9,307 nucleotides of DNA. Source: an uncultured Treponema sp. Its GTDB lineage: Bacteria > Spirochaetota > Spirochaetia > Treponematales > Treponemataceae. The stretch is taken from assembly GCA_937901865.1 (NCBI GenBank), contig CALDID010000012.1, forward strand, positions 1-9,307, in the 5' to 3' direction. A program made the position numbers and the translations under genes. A model generated the notes under the pieces. It worked only from the letters and a program-made list of their open reading frames with translations. It did not search any database and had not been told where the DNA came from. Shown piece after piece: positions 1 to 5,945 of this stretch; position 1 is the first letter of the stretch; every line of letters begins with the position of its first letter.

Positions 1-66
1 TCGGGTCAAGCCCGATAATGACAGCTTAATTCTGCGTAAAAAACGGGTCGAGCCCAATAATGACAT
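1..66. repeat. Intergenic palindromic repeat, copy A (two units)
   Basis: Two related 22-bp units lie at 2-23 and 44-65, each of the form CGGGTC(A/G)AGCCC.ATAATGACA, joined by a 20-bp spacer containing ATTCTGCGTAAAAAA. Each unit centres on a hairpin in which CGGG pairs with CCCG (CCCA in the second unit) around a 5-nt loop. The first stem would extend further left, but the window edge cuts it. The block is repeated almost exactly at 2538-2603; over the 52 aligned bases from the first GATAATGACA onward I count three mismatches. It sits downstream of the outer-membrane protein gene. Its function is unknown; it resembles REP-type dispersed elements. Confidence 0.75.
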
Positions 67-78
67 TCTAGCATACCT

Positions 79-88
79 TTGGTACCAA
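79..88. repeat. 10-bp perfect palindrome downstream of the outer-membrane protein gene
   Basis: TTGGTACCAA is a perfect palindrome, located between repeat copy A and the stop codon of the minus-strand gene ending at 116. No T-run follows it on the minus strand, so it does not look like an intrinsic terminator. It may be part of the repeat's surroundings or may be chance. Confidence 0.3.
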
Positions 89-115
89 CTCCACTTTTTT
101 TCAATTATTTCAAAC

Positions 116-1453
116 CTAAAACGGCTTTATGTTTATCGCTAAAGCTGTATTGAGAGCCTTTTTGTTTAATATAACGCCCTCATATTCTTGCTCTATAAAA
201 TACGAATACAATCCGCCGAGTTCAATGCTCACGTTTTTGTTGCATTTCACCGTGCCACCAGTTCCGAGAGAAAAAGCATTGAGCGCAGGATTTACAATAT
301 TATTCACTTCTGCAGTGCCGCCTGTGCGTGTAAATACGCCGCCGATGCTTATCAAAAGAAAATCTAACACTTGATAATCTGCGCCAATGGCAACTTCAAA
401 GCTATCATTATATTTTCCATCTTGAAAACTGCCGTTGAGCTTTATATCGCTTTCCTTATACGCATTAAAGTTCGCGCTTATATACAGCTCATCAAGCAGC
501 TGATAGCCTATGCCGAGATTCCACACCGCAGGAAAATCAGAATGAAACTTGCTCCCCTTTTCATAGCCGAGTACTTCGGTCAACTCTCCATAAACCCGTG
601 TATACTCATACTGCATTGCGTTTTTAGTTTGATATTGCACTGTTACATCAAGGTCTTCTAGTGGCTTTGCGTGTACCCCCAACACAAAAGAATATCCCCA
701 GCCAGCCGCCTGAAAGCCTATTTCACTTCCGCCATTTGCAGAAACAAACAGCGAATCATCACAAGCAATTTTTACATTCTGTTGCCCTTGCAAAAGGCGA
801 AAACAAGCGGAGGCAGAGATATATTGATTAAAATAAAAAGACAGTCCCAACTGTTCCCCAAACGAGCGAGAATACACATCAAGAGAATGGTTTTCGATTG
901 CAGCCGAAAGAGCCGTTGCGATATGTGCGTATTTTTGCGCAGTCGCGGTGTATTTTTGAGCCTTTGCTTCATCGCTTGCAGAAGAGGCGCGCTGTGTATA
1001 TTTATCGCTTTCGCTTTGAGATGAAAGAGAGGCTTCAGACAAAATCCCTGCTGTCAATGCGCTTCCGTCATTATATTTAAGTGAACCGCCGCCGCCATAC
1101 ACCGCAAACGAGCCGAAAAAAGCAATTTTGCCGCTTTTATACACTGCAGAAAAACTAGGAAACAGATATTCATTTTCGTCATCGGTGTATTGTATGCCGT
1201 TCGCTTCGTTCGTGTACTCTTTGAAAACAAGTTGATTACCTATATGCACATAAATCCCGTCCGCCATAAACGCCGTTCCAGCGATATTGTAAAACACAGC
1301 TTCAGGAGAAGAGTACAGCGTATTACAACTCGGATTTCTCAAATATGCACTGCTTTGATTTGCATAAGACTCCACACCGTTCGCGTTTGCAAAAAACGGC
1401 ACACACAGCCCAACGCCAAGCGCACACCATAATTTTTTAAGTATCTGCTTCAT
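116..1453 (-). CDS. FadL/OmpP1-family outer-membrane beta-barrel protein
   Basis: Encodes 445 residues. A signal peptide is clear: KK near the N-terminus, a hydrophobic core at about 8-20, and a likely cut after Ala-Asn-Ala (about residue 24). The mature start has the SPEAVFYNIAGTAFM pattern, a degenerate form of the N-P-A-G motif near the N-terminus of FadL/OmpP1 proteins. The rest alternates hydrophobic and polar residues with many Gly and aromatic residues, and the protein ends in IKPF; a C-terminal Phe is the usual outer-membrane assembly signal. Residues about 140-188 differ: a Ser/Ala/Gln/Lys-rich, probably helical insert. FadL proteins carry hydrophobic substrates such as fatty acids across the outer membrane; the substrate here cannot be read from sequence. 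The start is the ATG at 1453, without a strong Shine-Dalgarno. It lies 53 bp downstream of the TatD gene on the same strand, so co-transcription is possible. Confidence 0.85.
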   Translation of the reverse strand: MKQILKKLWCALGVGLCVPFFANANGVESYANQSSAYLRNPSCNTLYSSPEAVFYNIAGTAFMADGIYVHIGNQLVFKEYTNEANGIQYTDDENEYLFPSFSAVYKSGKIAFFGSFAVYGGGGSLKYNDGSALTAGILSEASLSSQSESDKYTQRASSASDEAKAQKYTATAQKYAHIATALSAAIENHSLDVYSRSFGEQLGLSFYFNQYISASACFRLLQGQQNVKIACDDSLFVSANGGSEIGFQAAGWGYSFVLGVHAKPLEDLDVTVQYQTKNAMQYEYTRVYGELTEVLGYEKGSKFHSDFPAVWNLGIGYQLLDELYISANFNAYKESDIKLNGSFQDGKYNDSFEVAIGADYQVLDFLLISIGGVFTRTGGTAEVNNIVNPALNAFSLGTGGTVKCNKNVSIELGGLYSYFIEQEYEGVILNKKALNTALAINIKPF

Positions 1454-1459
1454 AGTTTT

Positions 1460-1488
1460 ATTTTAACACAGTATCACTTCGCTGTCGA
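1460..1488 (-). promoter_or_regulatory. Possible sigma-70-type promoter for the FadL-like gene
   Basis: On the minus strand, TCGACA (plus 1483-1488) and TAAAAT (plus 1460-1465) are separated by 17 bp; each differs from consensus at one position. The -10 box is only 6 bp from the ATG, so transcription would begin at or very near the start codon. This fits the lack of a clear Shine-Dalgarno but makes the call uncertain. A small hairpin, CTTCG-CTGT-CGAAG (1477-1490), overlaps the -35 box. Confidence 0.3.
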
Positions 1489-1506
1489 AGAACTATCGAA
1501 TAAAAA

Positions 1507-2373
1507 TTACAGAGCATAGAGCGCACGGATATTTGCGTCTACCGCCTCGCTTAACTCCTCCGCTTTTTCTAAGCGCATATCGGCACAAAACTGATAGGTA
1601 TGGCTTACGTTTACGGGATTGTTCACGCTGCCACGAAGCGGAACAGGAGCTAAATACGGAGCATCTGTTTCAAGCAAAAGCCTTTCTTTCGGCACAAAAC
1701 GCAACAGAGCGCGCATATCTTCCATATTTCGCTTTTTTGTATAGGTAATCGACCCCGAAAAGCTGATATACCAGCCTCTGTCTAAAAAGATTCTCGCTTC
1801 CTCGATTCCGTACGAATAGCAATGAATAATGCCCTTGTCGTAGCCTACTCTCTTTATGCAATCAATCGTATCGCTTGCAGCGTCGCGGCTATGCACGATA
1901 ACAGGCAAAGAAAGTTTTTTCGCAAGCTCTAATTGCATTTCAAACATCTCTTTTTCAGCAGCTATCATATCGCTGTCGAATTCGGCTTCGTGCTCGCTGT
2001 TCCAATGGTGGTCAAGCCCGCACTCACCGAGTGAAATGACTTTTTGTCCCGTCCTCTTTTCAAACGCATTTATCTCGTCTTCAAGCCGTTTTACCTGCGT
2101 TTCACGCTCTTTTATCGCCTCTTCTGCTGGCCAAATGCCTGCGCTATAGTGAATCATTTTGTGCGCTTTTTCTTGAGCGTCTTTGTCAAGGCTCGCAATA
2201 TCTTCTTCTATTGCCTCGTAGCGAGCTTGTACATCATCGCAATGCGTGCCGATGTCTTGAGCAAAGAATGTACCCCGCGCGATAAGAGCTTCAAGCACCT
2301 CTTTGCCGTTTACCCCGCGCTCCCGTGTAGCCATTTTATAATGAAAATGAGTATCTGAAAACATATTTTTCAT
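1507..2373 (-). CDS. tatD: TatD-family metal-dependent hydrolase (DNase)
   Basis: Encodes 288 residues from the ATG at 2373. The metal-binding TIM-barrel motifs of the TatD family appear in order: FSDTHFH near the N-terminus (the H-x-H pair), SLGECGLDHHW (the IGE-GLD motif with the ligand Glu), PVIVHSRDA, GIIHCYSYG (His ligands), and LLLETDAPYLAPVPLRG (the catalytic Asp region and family signature). Family members are cytoplasmic 3'-5' exonucleases or phosphoesterases linked to DNA repair. A longer reading from 2427 exists, but its first 18 residues match nothing in the family, which usually starts a few residues before the H-x-H. The ATG at 2364 is also possible; neither has a good Shine-Dalgarno. 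Between the H-x-H and GLD motifs lies a long charged, probably helical stretch, making the protein a little longer than the usual 255-265 residues. Confidence 0.9.
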   Translation of the reverse strand: MKNMFSDTHFHYKMATRERGVNGKEVLEALIARGTFFAQDIGTHCDDVQARYEAIEEDIASLDKDAQEKAHKMIHYSAGIWPAEEAIKERETQVKRLEDEINAFEKRTGQKVISLGECGLDHHWNSEHEAEFDSDMIAAEKEMFEMQLELAKKLSLPVIVHSRDAASDTIDCIKRVGYDKGIIHCYSYGIEEARIFLDRGWYISFSGSITYTKKRNMEDMRALLRFVPKERLLLETDAPYLAPVPLRGSVNNPVNVSHTYQFCADMRLEKAEELSEAVDANIRALYAL

Positions 2374-2428
2374 TGTACACAGGCACCGCCAGTTTTTCAA
2401 CAGCCATAGGCAGATTTTCACAGCCACA

Positions 2429-2445
2429 GCCTGCTTTACACAGGC
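2429..2445. repeat. Small hairpin upstream of tatD
   Basis: GCCTG and CAGGC are separated by CTTTACA. The surroundings (2374-2450) hold imperfect short repeats, such as TTTTCAACAGCCATAGGCA versus TTTTCACAGCCACAGCCTG, and two ACACAGGCA copies. It lies in the untranslated leader of tatD; its role is unknown and it may be chance. Confidence 0.3.
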
Positions 2446-2464
2446 AAAGTATGCTCAACCTTTC

Positions 2465-2491
2465 TGTCATTCTCGTGCTTGACACGGGAAT
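2465..2491. repeat. Intergenic palindromic repeat unit, copy C (inverted)
   Basis: ATTCTCGTG (2469-2477) can pair with CACGGGAAT (2483-2491) around the loop CTTGA, with one wobble. It is preceded by TGTC, so on the minus strand it ends in AATGACA, exactly as the plus-strand units at 2-23 and 2582-2603 do. It is therefore the same element in the opposite orientation, with sequence drift in the stem. Confidence 0.6.
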
Positions 2492-2513
2492 CTATCTGTT
2501 CTAGGCAGTTTTG

Positions 2514-2531
2514 AAAAAGAGGCTGTGCCTC
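2514..2531 (-). terminator. Possible intrinsic terminator of the htrA/antitoxin-like unit
   Basis: Read on the minus strand, GAGGC-ACA-GCCTC forms a 5-bp stem with a 3-nt loop and is followed directly by TTTTTC. It is downstream of the small gene ending at 2728 and upstream of tatD, a sensible place for a terminator. The stem is short, and the sequence touches repeat copy B, so it may belong to the repeat rather than be a dedicated terminator. Confidence 0.4.
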
Positions 2532-2537
2532 AGATTA

Positions 2538-2603
2538 TCGGGTCAAGGTGAGATAATGACAGCATAATTCTGCGTAAAAAACGGGTCGAGCCCGATAACG
2601 ACA
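2538..2603. repeat. Intergenic palindromic repeat, copy B (two units)
   Basis: This is a near-duplicate of 1-66 in the same orientation. The first unit (2539-2561) has drifted: the right stem arm reads GGTGAGATAAT instead of CCCGATAAT and carries one extra base. The second unit (2582-2603) keeps the perfect CGGGTCGAGCCCG core. The spacer ATTCTGCGTAAAAAA is identical to copy A. With copy A it brackets the tatD and FadL-like genes. Confidence 0.75.
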
Positions 2604-2630
2604 GAATACTTTCCGTAACACCACCTTTTT

Positions 2631-2716
2631 TATTAGACCTGTTCGATAATATAGCTTTGACAAGGGACTTAAGTCCCTTGCTACATAAAAACTATAGTTT
2701 CCGAACAGGTCTATTA
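2631..2716. mobile_element. MITE-like element, 86 bp, with nested palindromes
   Basis: Terminal inverted repeats TATTAGACCTGTTCG (2631-2645) and CGAACAGGTCTATTA (2702-2716) match at 14 of 15 positions, with 11 bp perfect (AGACCTGTTCG). Inside are a perfect 20-bp palindrome, CAAGGGACTTAAGTCCCTTG (2661-2680), and a smaller one, AAACTATAGTTT (2689-2700). The element has no coding capacity. Terminal inverted repeats, small size and internal palindromes fit a non-autonomous miniature element. It begins 12 bp after the stop of the antitoxin-like gene, so it could also act as a strong RNA hairpin at the 3' end of that transcript. I see no clear target-site duplication. Confidence 0.6.
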
Positions 2717-2727
2717 TGTGAGTTTGC

Positions 2728-2961
2728 TCATTTTTCAAGAGCCTCAAGTTCTTCAAACGATTTCACAACGACTTTTCCGTCGCGTAATTCCTCTAGGCTC
2801 TTATCGATTGCACGCATATTGCTTTCTGAATAAAACACATCTTTTTTCGCAGGAGAAGCAACGGAATACGTTACTATAACTTCCTGCCCCCGCTCAAATG
2901 CGACAGGCGGAGTCAAAACAATGTGCGAGCCGTCATAATAGCCCCTTGCAGTTGCCAACAT
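2728..2961 (-). CDS. Small antitoxin-like protein, no toxin partner visible
   Basis: Encodes 77 residues. The N-terminal half (residues 1-33, containing GYYDGSHIVL and GQEVIVTY) looks like a short beta-strand region. The C-terminal half is charged and helical, ending with ELRDGKVVVKSFEELEALEK; the G-K-x-V-V-K-x-F/M-E-E-L pattern is common at the C-terminus of small type II antitoxins. This is a resemblance, not a proven homology. The start is well supported: AAGGAGG lies 4 bp before the ATG. The gene starts 12 bp after the htrA stop on the same strand, so it is probably translated from the htrA transcript. A toxin gene would be expected next, but the following DNA is the MITE-like element and repeats. 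It could instead be a stand-alone regulator or a small protein of unknown role. Confidence 0.7.
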   Translation of the reverse strand: MLATARGYYDGSHIVLTPPVAFERGQEVIVTYSVASPAKKDVFYSESNMRAIDKSLEELRDGKVVVKSFEELEALEK

Positions 2962-2965
2962 AGCC

Positions 2966-2972
2966 CCTCCTT
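2966..2972 (-). promoter_or_regulatory. Strong Shine-Dalgarno of the antitoxin-like gene
   Basis: AAGGAGG on the minus strand lies inside the 12-bp gap between the htrA stop and the small gene's ATG. It fixes the start codon and supports the small gene being really translated. It is the best ribosome-binding site in the window. Confidence 0.75.
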
Positions 2973-2973
2973 G

Positions 2974-4248
2974 CTAAATGCTTGTTTCGGTGTTGCCGTC
3001 GAGGGTAACGCGGATTTTTTGCGTTTTGCCGTTGCGGTAGACCGTGAGCGTTACCGTGTCGCCGGGGCGTTTGTCTTCGAGCGCGCTATCGAAATCCGCC
3101 TGCGTGTTCACGCTGATGTTATCCACCGCCGTGATGATGTCGCCGTCAACGTAAATCGAGATGATGCCGCGCCGCGTGCGAAGGTTCAGCGCATTTTCGC
3201 GAGTGCCGCCCTTTAAGCCCGCTTTTTCCGCATTGCTGCCCGCGCTCACTTCGCTAATCAAAATGCCGCCTTTCACGTTTGACGGGAAGCGAACATAACG
3301 CGTCAAGGTCGAAACAGGGTACATCGTCGCGTTCAAAACTCCGCGGTTCACCTTGCCGTATTGAATCAAATCGGTTACCACGCGGCGCGCCGTCGATACG
3401 GGAATCGCAAAGCCAACGCCCGAAGATGAGCCTGAGCTTGAATAAATAATCGTGTTAATGCCAATCATTTTGCCCGCAGAGTCGAGGAGCGGACCGCCAG
3501 AGTTGCCTGGATTTATCGCCGCGTCGGTTTGAATCATATTGCGGATTAAAGGACCGTTGCTCTCTTGAATCGGGCGACCGAGTCCCGACACGATGCCCGT
3601 CGTCATAGTGCGCTCCAAGCCGAACGGGTTTCCGATTGCGATGACCTTTTGCCCGACTTTGAGATTGTCGCTTGAGCCGAACTCAATCGTCTTCAAGGTT
3701 ACGTTTGACGGCACATCGAATTTCAAGACGGCAATATCACATTCGCTGTCGCTGCCGACAACTTTGCCTTCGTAGCTCGTGCCGTCTGCAAGAGAAATCG
3801 TGATTTTCGCCGCGTTCTCGATGACGTGCACATTTGTAACAACATAGCCGCGCTTGTCGATGATTGAGCCAGAGCCGCTTCCTGAATCCTGCAAGCCCAA
3901 AGGCTGATAAAACCAATCGTAGCTCATCGTCTGCGTGGTGATGTTCACGACGGCTTCATTGCATTTTTCGTATACGCCGACGTTCTGCGCCTCGTCTTCG
4001 GTGTAGCCCACGCCATTTTTCGCCGCCACCGCCACAGCAGGCATAGCCTGTTTTTCGCCCTCCGAAACAGCCGACGATTGCTCTTGAGAAACAGCCTCTG
4101 TCTGTTGAGAAACGTCTTGAGAAACAGCCTGTGGCTGCTGTGCCTGCTGCGGCTGAAAGGTGCGCATAGTCAAAAAGGAAATAAATGCCCCAACCAATGC
4201 ACTGATTATAACCGTCCAAACGAGATGATGTTTAGAATATAGTTTCAT
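2974..4248 (-). CDS. htrA: HtrA/DegP-family serine protease, membrane-anchored, one PDZ domain
   Basis: Encodes 424 residues. Order: a short basic N-terminus, one hydrophobic segment at about 9-27 (signal anchor or uncleaved signal peptide), a Gln/Ser-rich linker at about 31-63 with repeated VSQ, then a trypsin-like domain. The catalytic triad is visible: His141 in TNVHVIENA, Asp171 in CDIAVLKF, and Ser250 in INPGNSGGPLLD. A single PDZ domain follows at about 325-420, with an Arg-rich insert (LRTRRG) before GDIITAVD. DegP of E. coli has two PDZ domains; one PDZ plus a membrane anchor is closer to DegS-type layout. The expected role is quality control or regulated proteolysis in the periplasm. 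The start is backed by AGGGAG about 6 bp before the ATG. The gene is more GC-rich (55% in two lines counted) than the neighbouring genes (33-48% in lines counted). Confidence 0.93.
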   Translation of the reverse strand: MKLYSKHHLVWTVIISALVGAFISFLTMRTFQPQQAQQPQAVSQDVSQQTEAVSQEQSSAVSEGEKQAMPAVAVAAKNGVGYTEDEAQNVGVYEKCNEAVVNITTQTMSYDWFYQPLGLQDSGSGSGSIIDKRGYVVTNVHVIENAAKITISLADGTSYEGKVVGSDSECDIAVLKFDVPSNVTLKTIEFGSSDNLKVGQKVIAIGNPFGLERTMTTGIVSGLGRPIQESNGPLIRNMIQTDAAINPGNSGGPLLDSAGKMIGINTIIYSSSGSSSGVGFAIPVSTARRVVTDLIQYGKVNRGVLNATMYPVSTLTRYVRFPSNVKGGILISEVSAGSNAEKAGLKGGTRENALNLRTRRGIISIYVDGDIITAVDNISVNTQADFDSALEDKRPGDTVTLTVYRNGKTQKIRVTLDGNTETSI

Positions 4249-4267
4249 AAGTAACTCCCTAATGTAT

Positions 4268-4296
4268 ATTCTATTGATTTAGAACGACAGTTTCAA
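4268..4296 (-). promoter_or_regulatory. Probable sigma-70-type promoter of htrA
   Basis: On the minus strand, TTGAAA (plus 4291-4296) is separated by exactly 17 bp from TAGAAT (plus 4268-4273). The -10 box lies 19 bp before the htrA ATG, leaving a short leader that holds the Shine-Dalgarno. It sits in the 95-bp divergent region between htrA and the glucosaminidase gene. I see no equally good promoter for the plus-strand gene. Confidence 0.5.
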
Positions 4297-4343
4297 TTCA
4301 CAGAGTGTTATCGAGATAGAGAGAAAAAACCGATACTATTTTT

Positions 4344-4982
4344 ATGTATACTTCTAATCATTTTAACAAAGCAGGGCTATCGGCGATAGTTCTTTGCGTT
4401 TTCTTCGTACTGACATCGTGTGTTTCTACCAAAAAATTGCCAGCAGAATACACGGAAAACCAACAAGGCGGCAGAGAGATTGTGCCGATTTCTCGCAATC
4501 TTAGCGACAAGGGTATAAAAACACAGGCAGAGCTTGCGGCGTTTTTTATGCAGAATAATCCTGGCGCGAATCGGGACGAAGTGGCTCGATTGGCGGGGCT
4601 TTATATTACGGAGGCGAGCGCAGAGGGAATTAACAGCGATTGTGCATTTGCGCAGATGTGCCACGAAACAGGCTTTTTGACTTTCGGCAATCTCGTAACG
4701 CCAGAAATGCACAATTATTGCGGGCTCGGCGCGATTGATGCGGAACACCCTGGCGAGTTTTTTGAAAGCGAGGAAATCGGAGTAAGGGCGCACATTCAGC
4801 ATTTGCAGGCGTATGCGTATCCTGAGGGAACGCCGCTTCATAATGAGCTTGTGGATAATCGATATAAGTGGGTAAAAAAAGGCAGAGCACCGACGGTTTT
4901 TGAGCTTGCAGGCACTTGGGCGGCCGATAAAGAGTACGGAGAGAAGCTCGATAAACTCCTCTCTCGTCTTGAACACTTTTAA
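4344..4982 (+). CDS. Lipoprotein glucosaminidase-like peptidoglycan hydrolase
   Basis: Encodes 212 residues. A lipoprotein signal is seen: a hydrophobic stretch at about 11-24, then LTSC with the lipid-carrying Cys at 26. The mature domain has the lysozyme-like fold pattern of endo-beta-N-acetylglucosaminidases (GH73/Bax-like): AGLYITEASAEGINSDCAFA, then QMCHETGFLTFG with probable catalytic Glu108, then NYCGLGAID and GVRAHIQHLQAYA. These proteins cut between N-acetylglucosamine and N-acetylmuramic acid, here presumably in the periplasm while tethered to a membrane. The ATG at 4344 has only a weak AG-rich region upstream, but it gives a full signal peptide. The gene is divergent from htrA and convergent with queD, whose stop is 9 bp away. 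A lytic transglycosylase of similar fold is an alternative. Confidence 0.85.
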   Translation: MYTSNHFNKAGLSAIVLCVFFVLTSCVSTKKLPAEYTENQQGGREIVPISRNLSDKGIKTQAELAAFFMQNNPGANRDEVARLAGLYITEASAEGINSDCAFAQMCHETGFLTFGNLVTPEMHNYCGLGAIDAEHPGEFFESEEIGVRAHIQHLQAYAYPEGTPLHNELVDNRYKWVKKGRAPTVFELAGTWAADKEYGEKLDKLLSRLEHF

Positions 4983-4991
4983 CGATAGCGG

Positions 4992-5393
4992 CTATAACAA
5001 ATATCGAGCGCGGCTCGTAGGCGTTTCAAACACATCGACCGCTTTTAAGAAGGCAGAGCCTTTTTTAGTAGCAGAGTCTTTTTCAGCTTTTTGCAATTCA
5101 GGCAATTTTTCAAGAAGGCTATCGGCGATGTATTTCGCGATTCGCTCCGCGCTCGGATTTTGAGAGAACACGCTCATATCGTTTAGATTTGTGTGGTCTA
5201 ATCGGGCGCAGACTTCGCGAAGACAGGCTTTGAGCTTTGTGAAATCCAACAACATTCCGCCATCATCTAGCGTATCGCCTGCGACGTGAGCATAAACAGT
5301 GTAGTTGTGTCCGTGCAAATTTTCGCACTTCCCGTTATAATCTTTCAAAAAATGTGCTGCGGCAAAATCTGCCGTTACTCTAACTTCGTACAT
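4992..5393 (-). CDS. queD: 6-carboxy-5,6,7,8-tetrahydropterin synthase
   Basis: Encodes 133 residues, about the usual length for QueD. The zinc ligands are His14 (AAHFL) and His27/His29 (NLHGHNY); the catalytic Cys23 is in GKCENLHGH. Also visible are LLDFTKLK, LDHTNLND (Asp66-His67 of the proton relay), NPSAERIAKYI and the C-terminal ETPTSRARY with the substrate-binding Glu123. QueD makes 6-carboxytetrahydropterin from 7,8-dihydroneopterin triphosphate in the cytoplasm, the first committed step towards preQ0 and queuosine. Cys23 favours QueD over the eukaryotic-type pyruvoyltetrahydropterin synthase. No other queuosine genes are in the window. There is no strong Shine-Dalgarno before the ATG at 5393. 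Confidence 0.93.
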   Translation of the reverse strand: MYEVRVTADFAAAHFLKDYNGKCENLHGHNYTVYAHVAGDTLDDGGMLLDFTKLKACLREVCARLDHTNLNDMSVFSQNPSAERIAKYIADSLLEKLPELQKAEKDSATKKGSAFLKAVDVFETPTSRARYLL

Positions 5394-5431
5394 AGAAAAA
5401 GACTATAGCAGAAAGTTTGTAAATCTGCTAG

Positions 5432-5437
5432 ATTATA
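5432..5437 (-). promoter_or_regulatory. Possible -10 box for queD
   Basis: A perfect TATAAT is found on the minus strand, 38 bp upstream of the queD start, in the 98-bp divergent gap shared with the plus-strand gene at 5492. The hexamer 17 bp further upstream (AATAAA) is a poor -35 box. The same AT-rich spot reads TATACT on the plus strand (5434-5439) and could serve the other gene. Confidence 0.3.
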
Positions 5438-5491
5438 CTCACATTTTTCTACACTTTATTTTACACTTAACGAAAGGACTGAGGGCATAAA

Positions 5492-5845
5492 ATGTCGAAA
5501 AAGAAAAAGACAGCTGACGACTTTGTGCGTCAAGAAGAAGAGCGTATCCTTAGTGAAAAGAGAAAAGAAGAGGCTAAACAGGACGACGGCAGAGAGTATG
5601 CAACAGCAAGCCTTGCGATAGGGATTTTGAGCTTTATTGTCGGCGCAGTGATTTTTTTTGAAATAATCGGGATTAAGTTTTCTAACATTGGCAGGAAATC
5701 CGAAAGAGCAACGCAGGCAAAAATCGGCAAAAACTTGTGTATCACGGCGTTAGTGATGTGGCTTTTTATTTGGGCGGCAGTGCTTTCGTCGATAGTGATT
5801 GTGGCGGTGGCGTATTTTGCGCATTTCGCAATCAAAAACTGGTAA
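5492..5845 (+). CDS. Small membrane protein with charged N-terminus and two transmembrane helices (DUF4190-like)
   Basis: Encodes 117 residues. Residues 1-35 are highly charged (KKKK, EEE, KRKEE) and probably cytoplasmic. Two hydrophobic helices follow at about 39-62 and 82-108, linked by a basic loop (GRKSERATQAKIGKN). The pattern A-S-L-A-I-G-I-L-S at the start of helix 1, a basic loop, then a second helix resembles the two-helix DUF4190 layout, whose function is unknown. The ATG at 5492 has GAGGG six bases upstream, a good ribosome-binding site. The gene is divergent from queD and about 100 bp before murE on the same strand, so it may or may not share a transcript with murE. No function can be assigned. 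Confidence 0.8.
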   Translation: MSKKKKTADDFVRQEEERILSEKRKEEAKQDDGREYATASLAIGILSFIVGAVIFFEIIGIKFSNIGRKSERATQAKIGKNLCITALVMWLFIWAAVLSSIVIVAVAYFAHFAIKNW

Positions 5846-5860
5846 TTATTTTTATCGTTA

Positions 5861-5889
5861 TTGCAATATCTATCTATTAACGCTAATAT
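5861..5889 (+). promoter_or_regulatory. Possible promoter of murE-ddl
   Basis: TTGCAA (5861-5866) is 17 bp from TAATAT (5884-5889), each matching consensus at four of six positions. It lies in the gap between the small membrane protein gene and murE. The call is weak because the region is generally AT-rich. Confidence 0.3.
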
Positions 5890-5908
5890 AAATGAACGCT
5901 GATAGAAA
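5879..5908. repeat. Imperfect 14-bp direct repeat before murE
   Basis: AACGCTAATATAAA (5879-5892) and AACGCTGATAGAAA (5895-5908) match at 12 of 14 positions with a 16-bp period. The repeat overlaps the possible murE -10 box. It could be a paired protein-binding site, but no known operator is recognised. Confidence 0.35.
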
Positions 5909-5945
5909 ATATCTGTAACAAAATATCTTTTTTGTGGAAAAGAAA

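Noticed and set aside
2374..2427. An 18-residue N-terminal extension of TatD.
   Set aside because: TatD proteins normally start just before the H-x-H motif, and the extension (Trp/Cys/Leu-rich) matches nothing in the family.
1..2716. A CRISPR array formed by the intergenic repeats.
   Set aside because: The repeats are few, differently oriented, separated by genes and lack regular unique spacers; no cas genes are present.
2535..2756. A 73-codon minus-strand frame that could be a toxin following the antitoxin-like gene.
   Set aside because: It runs through the MITE-like element and repeat copy B and overlaps the antitoxin-like gene in another frame. It has no toxin motif; it is an accidental frame.
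4377..4976. A long minus-strand frame opposite the glucosaminidase gene.
   Set aside because: It is the antisense of a gene with clear family motifs, the product is Cys/Arg-rich without any recognisable domain, and there is no ribosome-binding site.
5934..5945. GTG at 5934 as the start of murE.
   Set aside because: No Shine-Dalgarno precedes it, while the ATG at 5946 has GGAAAAG upstream; the difference is only four residues.
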